Source: Pseudomonadota bacterium
Lineage (GTDB): Bacteria > Pseudomonadota > Alphaproteobacteria > Rhizobiales > Rhizobiaceae
Direction: 5' to 3'
Assembly (NCBI GenBank): GCA_023404095.1
Contig: JAEYDD010000041.1
Location: 1 to 64,000, forward strand
Length of the DNA stretch: 64,000 nucleotides
The number at the start of each line of letters is the position of its first letter. Position 1 is the stretch's first letter. The translations under genes were made by a program, and so were the position numbers. The notes beneath the pieces were generated by a model that had not been told where the DNA came from, searched no databases, and saw nothing but the letters and a program-made list of their open reading frames with translations. Below, piece by piece: positions 10,493 to 17,369 of the stretch.

Positions 10493-11580
10493 CCGACAAA
10501 CCCAACGCCGGCCGGCGCCCCGCAGCCTTCGCCATTCCCGACGATCCGCAGGGGGAACGGAAGGAACCCAAACAGGCCCGCAGGACGCCGCGCGCGCCCT
10601 CGCACCATGACGAGGGCCTGGTCCTGACGCCTGACACGGACGATCCGTTCGCCGAGACAACGATCGACCTGCCTGAACTCGTCCGACACGAAGAAGCACT
10701 TCCCCGGCGGCGCCGGCTGACGCTCGGCAAGGTCGCCTCCGCCGCATTCGGGATCCTGTTGTCACTTGCTCTTGGCCTGTGGATCGACAGCCTCATCCGC
10801 AACCTTTTCAGCCGCAGCGACTGGCTTGGCTACCTGGCCGCCGGCGCCGCCGCCGTGGGCGTGCTTGCCGTTCTTGCCGTCGTGGCGCGCGAACTCGTCG
10901 GTCTCCGACGACTGGCAGCCGTGCAGGACATCAAGCAGGAGGCGATCGAAGCCGCGGCCCTGCCCGCCCCCGCACCTGCAAGAAAGGTCGTTGCCCGCCT
11001 CGTCCACCTCTTTGCCGGCCGGCCGCAGACGGCGCGCGGGCGGACCCGGCTGCTGGAAACCGAAGGGGAGATTATCGACGGGCCGCACCTCCTCGATCTT
11101 GCCGAGCGTGAAATGCTGGCGCCGCTCGACCGCGAAGCCCGCGCCCTCATTCTCTCCGCATCAAAACGGGTCTCCATCGTCACCGCGGTCTCGCCCCGCG
11201 CCCTGGTGGACCTCGGCTATGTACTCTTCGAAAGCAGCCGGCTGATCCGCGCCATGGCGGAGCTTTACGGCGGCAGGCCGGGCAGTCTCGGCATGCTGCG
11301 CCTGATGCGCGACGTCATCGCCCACCTCGCCGTCACCGGTTCGATCGCCGTCGGCGACAGCCTCGTCCAGCAGGTTCTGGGCCACGGGCTGGCATCGAAG
11401 CTCTCGGCGCGGCTCGGCGAAGGGGTCATCAACGGGCTGATGACCGCCCGGATCGGCATTGCGGCCATGGACCTCTGCCGACCCATGCCCTTTCGCGCGG
11501 TGAAGCGTCCCGGCATCGGCGATTTTTTGTCCGACCTCGCCCCCGGAGCGCTCGGCGGCAGGGACAAGGACGCGCTGTAG
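10489..11580 (+). CDS. ycjF: YcjF-family inner membrane protein (DUF697)
   Basis: A 363-residue protein with a charged, Pro-rich N-terminal tail of about 75 residues. Two membrane helices follow (VASAAFGILLSLALGLWI near 84-101 and LAAGAAAVGVLAVLAVVARELV near 116-137). The C-terminal cytoplasmic domain includes SILIVTAVSPRALVDL-like sequence and the DUF697 core GDSLVQQVLGHGLASKLSARLGEGV. The family is found paired with YcjX, and here the genes overlap by four bases. It probably anchors or regulates the YcjX GTPase at the membrane. The product ends in a short hydrophilic tail at 11580. Function is inferred from pairing only. Confidence 0.88.
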   Translation: MTDKPNAGRRPAAFAIPDDPQGERKEPKQARRTPRAPSHHDEGLVLTPDTDDPFAETTIDLPELVRHEEALPRRRRLTLGKVASAAFGILLSLALGLWIDSLIRNLFSRSDWLGYLAAGAAAVGVLAVLAVVARELVGLRRLAAVQDIKQEAIEAAALPAPAPARKVVARLVHLFAGRPQTARGRTRLLETEGEIIDGPHLLDLAEREMLAPLDREARALILSASKRVSIVTAVSPRALVDLGYVLFESSRLIRAMAELYGGRPGSLGMLRLMRDVIAHLAVTGSIAVGDSLVQQVLGHGLASKLSARLGEGVINGLMTARIGIAAMDLCRPMPFRAVKRPGIGDFLSDLAPGALGGRDKDAL

Positions 11581-11716
11581 CACTTGCGGCATGGGTGGTG
11601 GACAACCGCTGCAGGCCGCCCCAAAACGATGCTCACTGGCCCGGCAAGAAACCGTTCGTTAACCATTTTAGCGCAAGGCTGAAACCAACATTCGACCAGC
11701 CCGTCAAGGATCGTTC

Positions 11717-12265
11717 ATGTACTCGCGCACCTCTTTGATTGCCCGCGGCGCCGCAGCGGTTTTCCTCGCCGCCTCCACCGTCGCAAGCCCGGTGCAGGCT
11801 GCCGAGCGTGACAAGGCGTTCTTCGACCAGGTCAGCGGAAACTGGCAAGGCCCCGGTGAAATCGTCGCCGGCAAGTACAAGGGCACGAAGTTCACCTGCA
11901 ATCTCAGCGGTGATTCCGAAGTTTCCGAAGGGACCGGCATCAAGCTCGACGGGCATTGCCGCGTCGGCGTGTTCAAGCAGCCGATGTCCGCGCTCATCAC
12001 GCGCGCGGGCGGCACCTACAAGGGCAAGTTCCTCGATGGTGCGGCCGGCAAGGGTCTGGATATCCTGTCGGGCAAGGTCTCCGGCGACAAGGTCGTCGTC
12101 GCGATCAACCGCCAGAAGCTGAACGGCGCCATGATCGCCCGCCTCCAGGACGACAACACGATGAACATCACGATCTCGGTCAAGGTCGAGGACAAGATGG
12201 TGCCGGTGATCGGCATGTCTCTGAACCGCAAGGTCGACACGATGGCTGTCGGCTCGATCAAATAA
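11717..12265 (+). CDS. Exported protein of unknown function
   Basis: A 182-residue protein I do not recognise. Residues 1-28 form a clear signal peptide (basic start, hydrophobic AAAVFLAAST, then SPVQA before AERD), so the mature protein is periplasmic or secreted. The rest alternates Gly and beta-strand-like segments (GNWQGPGEIVAGKYKGTKFTC, GGTYKGKFLDG, KVEDKMVPVIGMSL), which suggests a small beta-barrel or sandwich fold binding something small. Two Cys lie near 61 and 80. A TTAACCAT 8-mer, identical to a CtrA half-site, lies 51 bp upstream. The 3' end overlaps folK by eight bases tail to tail. Confidence 0.75.
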   Translation: MYSRTSLIARGAAAVFLAASTVASPVQAAERDKAFFDQVSGNWQGPGEIVAGKYKGTKFTCNLSGDSEVSEGTGIKLDGHCRVGVFKQPMSALITRAGGTYKGKFLDGAAGKGLDILSGKVSGDKVVVAINRQKLNGAMIARLQDDNTMNITISVKVEDKMVPVIGMSLNRKVDTMAVGSIK

Positions 12266-12791
12266 GGTCGGCCGGCTTCCGCCACCAGTCGCCATCCTCG
12301 CTTGCCTGTTCGATTCCCGTAACATCGGCCCGCGCCAGCCATGACGAGACCGGACGGCCCTCCACGAGGAGATCCGGCGCGATATCGGCAAGCGGCATCA
12401 GCACGAAGCCGCGCTGGGTCATGCGCGGATGAGGAATTTCCAGCGTCTCACCGGCAAGCCGCGCGTCGTCGTAGGTCAGCACGTCGATGTCGATCGTCCG
12501 CGGGCCCCAGCGTTCGATGCGCTCGCGCTTCATTTCCCGTTCAACCGACAAGCAGGCGTCGAGCAAGGCCTCAGGCGAAAGGTCGGTCGCAATCAGCGCG
12601 CAGGCATTGAAGAACCAGTCCTGGTCGGTCTTTCCCCATGGCGGCGTGCGGTAGAGGCGCGAGACGGCGAGAACGCGACAATCCCCCCGCCGGTCGAGAC
12701 CGGCAAGTGCCTTGCACATCGCCGCAACGGGATCCCCGATGTTTCCGCCCAGCCCCAATGTCGCGCGATGGGGCGATAACTCAGACGACAT
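12258..12791 (-). CDS. folK: 2-amino-4-hydroxy-6-hydroxymethyldihydropteridine pyrophosphokinase
   Basis: HPPK transfers pyrophosphate from ATP to 6-hydroxymethyl-dihydropterin, the step before dihydropteroate synthase in folate synthesis. The 177-residue product shows LGLGGNIGDP at the N-terminus, SRLYRTPPWGKTDQDWFFNACA, and the family signature RWGPRTIDIDVLTYDD, followed by IPHPRMTQRGFVLMPLADIAP. It is the last gene of a folP-folB-folK operon; its start lies 11 bases inside the end of folB. Length and motifs are ordinary. Confidence 0.96.
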   Translation of the reverse strand: MSSELSPHRATLGLGGNIGDPVAAMCKALAGLDRRGDCRVLAVSRLYRTPPWGKTDQDWFFNACALIATDLSPEALLDACLSVEREMKRERIERWGPRTIDIDVLTYDDARLAGETLEIPHPRMTQRGFVLMPLADIAPDLLVEGRPVSSWLARADVTGIEQASEDGDWWRKPADLI

Positions 12792-13149
12792 GATCGACGG
12801 TCACCTGCACGTAGTCGAGCACCCCGGCCACCGGCGCGTTCGGCTTGCGAACGGAAATTTTGGCGCGCCGGATCTGCGGAAAGCGCGCGCAGAGCGCGAC
12901 CGCGATCTCCTGCGCCAGCGCCTCGATGAGGAAACGCCGGCGTCCCGTCACGATCGCCTCGATCGCCTCGAAGGCCACGCCGTAATCCACGGTCGATTCG
13001 ATCTGGTCGTCTGCCAGCGGTAGCGACGGCGAGACCTCCAGTTCGGCGTCCACGAAGAATCGCTGTCCGAGGAACTCCTCGGCGTCATGCAGGCCGTGGC
13101 GGGCGAAGAACGCGCAGTTCTTGAGCGTAATGGTGTAGATCGTCGTCAT
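12781..13149 (-). CDS. folB: Dihydroneopterin aldolase
   Basis: FolB cleaves 7,8-dihydroneopterin to 6-hydroxymethyl-dihydropterin and glycolaldehyde, feeding FolK next door. The 122-residue product has the usual TITLKNCAFFARHGLHDAEEFLGQ opening, STVDYGVAFEAIE, and FLIEALAQEIAVAL with PNAPVAGVLDYV near the end. The ATG at 13149 is taken because it begins MTTIYTITLKN as in the family; an in-frame start at 13185 adds only a basic leader. It is 14 nt downstream of folP and overlaps folK, so translation is probably coupled. Confidence 0.95.
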   Translation of the reverse strand: MTTIYTITLKNCAFFARHGLHDAEEFLGQRFFVDAELEVSPSLPLADDQIESTVDYGVAFEAIEAIVTGRRRFLIEALAQEIAVALCARFPQIRRAKISVRKPNAPVAGVLDYVQVTVDHVV

Positions 13150-13163
13150 CTTGCGTTCTTTCT

Positions 13164-14042
13164 TCAGGCGCCCGTGCGCCCGCAAAGCCTAAGTCGTGCG
13201 TCCACCATAGCATCAGCCATCATGAGCGCATCCCTGTTGATTGCGACATCGTGGACCCTGAAAATCGCCGCGCCCGCCTGTCGCAACAGCGCCGTCGTCG
13301 CCGCTGTGCCGGCATCGCGGTCCGCGGCATCGCGCCCGGTGACAGCGCCGACGAAACGCTTGCGCGAGGTGCCGACGAGGATCGGCCGCGCAAATCGCGC
13401 CAGTTCCTCGAAGCGGACCATCAGCTCGATGTTCTCGTCGGTATCCTTTGCGAAGCCGAAACCGGGATCGAGCACGATCGCGTCGTCGGAAACGCCCGCC
13501 GCGCGGGCGATCCGAAGGGACGTATCCAGGAAGGCGAACTGGTCTTCCACGACGTCGGGCAGTTTCTGCCGGTCGCGGCCGGTGTGCATGATGCAGAGCC
13601 CCGCACCGGTCGCCGCGGCCACTTCGGCGATCACCGGTTCCCGTTGCAGGCCGTGCACGTCGTTGACGATATGGGCGCCCGCGGCGATCGCCAGCCGCGC
13701 GGTCTCGGCCCGGTAGGTGTCGATGGAGATCACCGGGTGTCCCGCCTGCACCAGGGCCTCGATGACCGGAAGCACGCGGTCCTGCTCCTCCCCGGCCGAA
13801 ACCGATGCCCCGCCGGGGCGGGTGGACTCGCCGCCGATGTCGATGATCTCCGCCCCCTGCTCCAGGCAGCGCAGGGCATGCTCGACCGCGCTGTCGACCG
13901 TGTCATGGCTCCCGCCATCCGAAAAAGAATCGGGCGTCACGTTCACGATTGCCATGATCAGGCCTTGTGGCCCGAGTAGCAGGCTGCGTCCGTGCGCAAG
14001 GGACCACTGAAAGGGCTGGAAAGGCGTGAAGGCAGAGAACAT
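13164..14042 (-). CDS. folP: Dihydropteroate synthase
   Basis: FolP joins 6-hydroxymethyl-dihydropterin pyrophosphate and p-aminobenzoate to make dihydropteroate and is the sulfonamide target. The 292-residue TIM barrel carries IMAIVNVTPDSFSDGG, EQGAEIIDIGGESTRPGG, ISIDTYRAETA, VNDVHGL, and LDPGFGFAKDTDEN, with the late RPILVGTSRKRFVGAV. Start: the ATG at 14042 has AAGGA seven bases upstream; a TTG at 14057 is less likely. It leads the folP-folB-folK operon, transcribed leftward and divergent from the DUF922 gene. Confidence 0.96.
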   Translation of the reverse strand: MFSAFTPFQPFQWSLAHGRSLLLGPQGLIMAIVNVTPDSFSDGGSHDTVDSAVEHALRCLEQGAEIIDIGGESTRPGGASVSAGEEQDRVLPVIEALVQAGHPVISIDTYRAETARLAIAAGAHIVNDVHGLQREPVIAEVAAATGAGLCIMHTGRDRQKLPDVVEDQFAFLDTSLRIARAAGVSDDAIVLDPGFGFAKDTDENIELMVRFEELARFARPILVGTSRKRFVGAVTGRDAADRDAGTAATTALLRQAGAAIFRVHDVAINRDALMMADAMVDARLRLCGRTGA

Positions 14043-14250
14043 GGCAAGATCCTTCAACAGGACGCGATCAGTCCGGAAAGCTGTTGCGCGCGCCGAGGCT
14101 ATGCCTCAAGCTCGGATCGAGTTCAACTGCCATCGACGCCCGCCGTCCACAGCGACCGAGACCGCATTAAACCTTTGAACAATAAACCCGCCTAAAGTGG
14201 CGCCATCTCACAGACAGACAGATCGACCGACCCGGCGCCCGAGGAAAATT

Positions 14251-14868
14251 ATGCAGTCTATCGCCAAGAAGCTCCGCCCGCTCCTGGTTCTTGCCTCCTT
14301 GACCGCCGCAGCAACGCCGTCTCATGGCGACACGATCACCAACAAGACTTTCTCCTATTTCTCGGTCGGCGGACGCACCGCGGCCGAGCTTGACGACGAA
14401 CTCAGCAAGCGCGGCCCGAAGATGAAGAACACCGGGTCGCGCCATCCCGGCGCCACGCGCATTCGTTTTGGCGGTTCGGTCACCTACGTCAGGCGAGGCG
14501 GGAAATGCTATGTCGGCGATACGAAGGTCACGCTGACGACCAATATCATCCTGCCCCGCTGGAAACATCGCCGCTCCGCCTCCAAGTCGCTCGGTCTGAT
14601 CTGGGATACGCTTTCATCCGACATCAAGCGACATGAAGAGCGCCACGCGGAGATCGCCCGCAACCATGCCCGTGACCTGGAACGCTCCCTGAAGGCGCTG
14701 CGCCCCGAAAGGGACTGCGCCAAGCTGCAGGCCAAGGTCGATCGCATCACCGCCGCCGCCGTCGAGGCGCATGACAAGGATCAGGCCCGCTTCGACCGGG
14801 TCGAGGCCCACAATTTCAACGAGCGTATGCTGCGGCTTCTGACCCATCGCCTTGAGCGGACACAGTAG
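14251..14868 (+). CDS. DUF922 exported protein, putative zincin-type protease
   Basis: A 205-residue protein with a signal peptide at about residues 1-28 (SIAKKLRPLLVLASLTAA, cut near SHGD). The mature part opens with TNKTFSYFSVGGRTAAELDDEL, the DUF922 start, and contains RHEERHAEIARNHARDLE. The HEERH element fits the HExxH zinc-protease motif, and DUF922 proteins are described as predicted secreted Zn-dependent proteases; activity is not shown. The C-terminal third is helical and charged. The ATG at 14251 has GAGG nearby and gives a clean signal peptide; the frame is open back to 14197, but that leader is Arg/Pro-rich. It stands alone, divergent from folP. Confidence 0.78.
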   Translation: MQSIAKKLRPLLVLASLTAAATPSHGDTITNKTFSYFSVGGRTAAELDDELSKRGPKMKNTGSRHPGATRIRFGGSVTYVRRGGKCYVGDTKVTLTTNIILPRWKHRRSASKSLGLIWDTLSSDIKRHEERHAEIARNHARDLERSLKALRPERDCAKLQAKVDRITAAAVEAHDKDQARFDRVEAHNFNERMLRLLTHRLERTQ

Positions 14869-15154
14869 CCCTGCCCCAAATGTTCCATGGTGCACGGTTG
14901 GGCCAAAGCTCGCAGCCCACAAAATGAATGGTGAATTCTAGCGATAGCGTGCAGCGGCGAATCAGCCTAATTTGGCTAATGACAAATGCTCGAAGACTTC
15001 AAGAGGTTTTCGAAGGGAAGTTTGCGGTTTTTAGCGGTTTCTCCTGGCGCGTCCTCTCTGTGATGCTGGCGTCACCTCCCACGCGAGCTAACGATGCGCC
15101 CTCCTCGCCTCGCTTGTCCCTGGACCGGCGAGGCACTTTTTTGGACGTTACAAC
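14869..15154. other. Intergenic region without recognised features
   Basis: A 286-bp stretch between two convergent genes. It is less GC-rich near 14930-15050. I see no convincing gene, hairpin terminator or repeat in it. Confidence 0.5.
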
Positions 15155-15835
15155 TCACCCCCTGCCGAGCTTTTCCCGAATCCGCTTCGATGTCGTCGTA
15201 TATTCGATCGGAACGCGTCCGGCCCCTGCCACGCGCTTGCGGATTTCCTGCGTTGCAAGCGCAGCTTCGTGAAATGCCGAAAGGATGAGCTTGACCTTGC
15301 CCGGGTAGTCGCAGGCGTCACCGATGGCAAAGATTCCCGCGCAGGACGTTTCGAACGTCGAGGGATCAACGGTGATGCTGCCGCGACTTCTCGCGAACGG
15401 CCAGTCCGCAACAGGACCGGAAACGAGCTGCGCCTGGTCCGTCCGTCTTTCAACTGGCATCGAAAAGAGACCGAGACCGGCCGCAAGCATGACATAGCCG
15501 GCCCGCGCGCAAGTGCCGTCATCCAGCCGTAGCTGCCACCGCCCATCCCCTTGGGGTGCGACGTCGACGACAGTGCGGCCAAAGCTGAAACGGGGATTGA
15601 AGGGGGCGGCCTGCGCCAGGAGCCGCTCGGTCAGTTCGCCGCCGTCGATCTGCACAAAGCCCGGCACGTCGAAGATCGGCTTGTCCGGATAAAGCACGGC
15701 GCACTGGCCGCCTGCCTTGTCGAGCCCGTCCACGAGATGGCAGCGCAGCCCGTACAGACCGAGCTGGAAGACGGAAAACAGGGCCGCAGGTCCGGCGCCT
15801 ACGATCAGTACGTCAGCGTTTTCGCCGTCCGTCAT
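15155..15835 (-). CDS. Ferredoxin reductase-like flavoprotein lacking the NAD(P)H domain
   Basis: A 226-residue protein related to thioredoxin reductase-like ferredoxin-NADP+ reductases, which are normally about 340 residues. The FAD-binding N-terminus is complete (DVLIVGAGPAALFSVFQLGLYG, then GGQCAVLYPDKPIFDVPGF), as is the C-terminal FAD segment (GPVADW, FETSCAGIFAIGDACDYPGK, LILSAFHEAALA). Between them, the roughly 120-residue pyridine-nucleotide domain with its GGGDSA-type loop is absent; only about 20 residues link LAAGLGLF to GPVADW. The frame is continuous, so this is an in-frame deletion. It lies 70 nt downstream of a 2Fe-2S ferredoxin gene, likely co-transcribed. The protein could reduce or oxidise that ferredoxin only with another electron source, or may be a decayed remnant. 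The start is the ATG at 15835, opening MTDGENADVLIVG. Confidence 0.8.
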   Translation of the reverse strand: MTDGENADVLIVGAGPAALFSVFQLGLYGLRCHLVDGLDKAGGQCAVLYPDKPIFDVPGFVQIDGGELTERLLAQAAPFNPRFSFGRTVVDVAPQGDGRWQLRLDDGTCARAGYVMLAAGLGLFSMPVERRTDQAQLVSGPVADWPFARSRGSITVDPSTFETSCAGIFAIGDACDYPGKVKLILSAFHEAALATQEIRKRVAGAGRVPIEYTTTSKRIREKLGRG

Positions 15836-15905
15836 CGCCCCTCCCGTCGCCCCCACAGGCCGCCCATGCAGTTGCGTGACGCATGGGCGGGCGTCAGCGT
15901 GCCGC

Positions 15906-16226
15906 TCAGCCCTGCCGCTCTGGGACATGCACCACGAGGCCGTCCAGCGCATCCGACATCTTGATCTGACAGCTGAGCCGCGAGGTCGGGCGGACGTCAT
16001 AGGCGAAGTCGAGCATATCCTCCTCCATCGCTTCCGGAGGGCCTACGATCTCGGTCCATTTTTCGTCGACATAGACATGACAGGTGGCACAGGCGCAGGC
16101 ACCGCCGCACTCGGCTTCGATCCCGGGAATCGAGTTGCGAACCGCATTTTCCATGACGGTTGAACCGTTGGCCACCTCCAGCTCGTTGGCGGTTCCATCG
16201 AATGCGACGATTGTAAGCTTGGTCAT
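15906..16226 (-). CDS. Adrenodoxin-type 2Fe-2S ferredoxin
   Basis: A 106-residue ferredoxin of the adrenodoxin/putidaredoxin class. The cluster ligands are in AECGGACACATCHVYV (C-x5-C-x2-C) and the fourth in RLSCQIKM. The helix EEDMLDFAYDVRPTS and the C-terminal DALDGLVVHVPERQ are also typical. Such ferredoxins pass single electrons to cytochromes P450 or serve Fe-S biogenesis; no P450 or isc gene is nearby, so the partner is unknown apart from the short reductase downstream. The ATG at 16226 (MTKLTIVAFDG) is preferred; the frame extends to 16271, but that leader is not family-like. Confidence 0.92.
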   Translation of the reverse strand: MTKLTIVAFDGTANELEVANGSTVMENAVRNSIPGIEAECGGACACATCHVYVDEKWTEIVGPPEAMEEDMLDFAYDVRPTSRLSCQIKMSDALDGLVVHVPERQG

Positions 16227-16450
16227 CGTGAATTCCGGATCATTGTTTCGTCTCGCGTCGAATGCGGGCATTGAGCGCCCGCAACTCCCGAAGGAAGACG
16301 CAATATGGCGTTGCCGGTTACTTCCAACAATTCCAAACGACAGTCAACATCGCCACCGCCGGGGCCGGCGCCAGCAACGACGGACGAGATGCCCGCTCTT
16401 ACTGCGTCATACCGTTTAACTGACGGTGATCGGGATAGCGCAGCCCTTCC

Positions 16451-16816
16451 CTACCCCAGGCCGGCGACGAACGCCTTTGCGGAAGAGACGGCTGCTGCAA
16501 GGTCCTTCAGGCTATTTTGAGAGGCAGGCTCGGCTTCGAGTGCTTGCGCGGCTGCGGCGACGGAAAGCGCCCCGATGCCGCGCGCAGCACCGAGCAGCCG
16601 GTGTGCCAGCGCCCTGCGCTTCGGCTCGTCGGCGATGGCAAGCTCGGCGAGAACACCGTCGGCGACCTCCACGAAAAGAACCAGCACCTCGCGCCGGACG
16701 GCCTCGTCCCCCATCGTCTGCCGCGCCAGATGGTCGAGGTCGACAGCCGGTGGCGCCGACTGCCCCGACCCGGCATTTGCCGGAGTCGTCTGCAAAAGCG
16801 TGCTTTCCAATGTCAT
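16451..16816 (-). CDS. Orphan Hpt (histidine phosphotransfer) domain protein
   Basis: A 121-residue protein made of one Hpt domain. The phosphoacceptor is in ALAHRLLGAARGIGALSVAAAA (His in AHRLLG), followed by an ALEAE helix; upstream helices (LDHLARQTMGDEAVRREVL and FVEVADGVLAEL) complete the four-helix bundle. No kinase or receiver is fused or adjacent, so it is an orphan phosphorelay intermediate. It is divergent from the GPR/RgsE-like gene; the 550-bp region between their starts has CtrA-like boxes, making a link to cell-cycle phosphorelay possible but unproven. The ATG at 16816 follows GGGGAGAAG and begins MTLESTLLQ; a 17038 start would add an unlikely leader. Its partner kinase is unknown. 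Confidence 0.85.
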   Translation of the reverse strand: MTLESTLLQTTPANAGSGQSAPPAVDLDHLARQTMGDEAVRREVLVLFVEVADGVLAELAIADEPKRRALAHRLLGAARGIGALSVAAAAQALEAEPASQNSLKDLAAAVSSAKAFVAGLG

Positions 16817-16984
16817 GGCGACTTCTCCCCTGTTCGGCGCGCGGCAGCGAGGCCTGAAGGTGCGCACGGCCGAATTACGCCCCTTGGCAACCGCGCCGCC
16901 CGCTCGTGCTGGACGGTGTAGTCTGGATGCGAGAGATGTGCGCTCAAGTAAATTCGTCCCGCCGGAGCTCGAAAATCGCCAACT

Positions 16985-16992
16985 ATGGTTAA
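16985..16992. promoter_or_regulatory. CtrA-like half-site
   Basis: ATGGTTAA here is the complement of TTAACCAT, a CtrA half-site form. It sits 169 bp upstream of the Hpt gene and about 380 bp upstream of the GPR/RgsE-like start. Eight-base matches arise by chance, so this is only supportive of the better box at 17051. Confidence 0.3.
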
Positions 16993-17050
16993 CAGCTGCC
17001 GGAATGTGCGAATTTCGTGTCTTTCCGCTATGATACACCGGATTTTACCA

Positions 17051-17065
17051 TTAACTTTCTGTTAG
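17051..17065. promoter_or_regulatory. Candidate CtrA binding site (TTAA-N7-TTAG)
   Basis: TTAA, seven bases, TTAG: one mismatch from the CtrA consensus TTAA-N7-TTAA. It lies between the divergent Hpt and GPR/RgsE-like genes, about 235 bp upstream of the Hpt start and 305 bp upstream of the GPR start. The rest of the 17066-17369 region is AT-richer than its surroundings and shows no other motif I can name. Supported by sequence match and by the cell-cycle nature of one neighbour only. Confidence 0.4.
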
Positions 17066-17369
17066 GAACCATGCCAGCCCGCATGCCCGTCAATTGTGCG
17101 AGACACGCTAATGTGTCACTACGATACGATTAGGTCATGTTCATGCCAGGTCGGCGGGACAGTCCTGGTGGATAAACGAATTCCAAAGGTAACAGCTTTA
17201 GGAAATTCGGGTTATCAGACGCGTTTAGAGTAGGAAGTGGCGTACACGCCGCAGACGGCATGATGCCTCTGCATCCGGCGCCCGCCGCGATCGGAAGGAC
17301 GGTTCGGTCACCTGACTTGGCGGCAGGAGACCCATATCGCTTCCGTACAATGTAACGAGGCGTATTCGC

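Noticed and set aside
15551..16163. Missing pyridine-nucleotide domain hidden in another frame of the short ferredoxin reductase
   Set aside because: I checked the other frames around the join; none carries a GxGxxA/S-type motif, so a frameshift does not explain the short protein.
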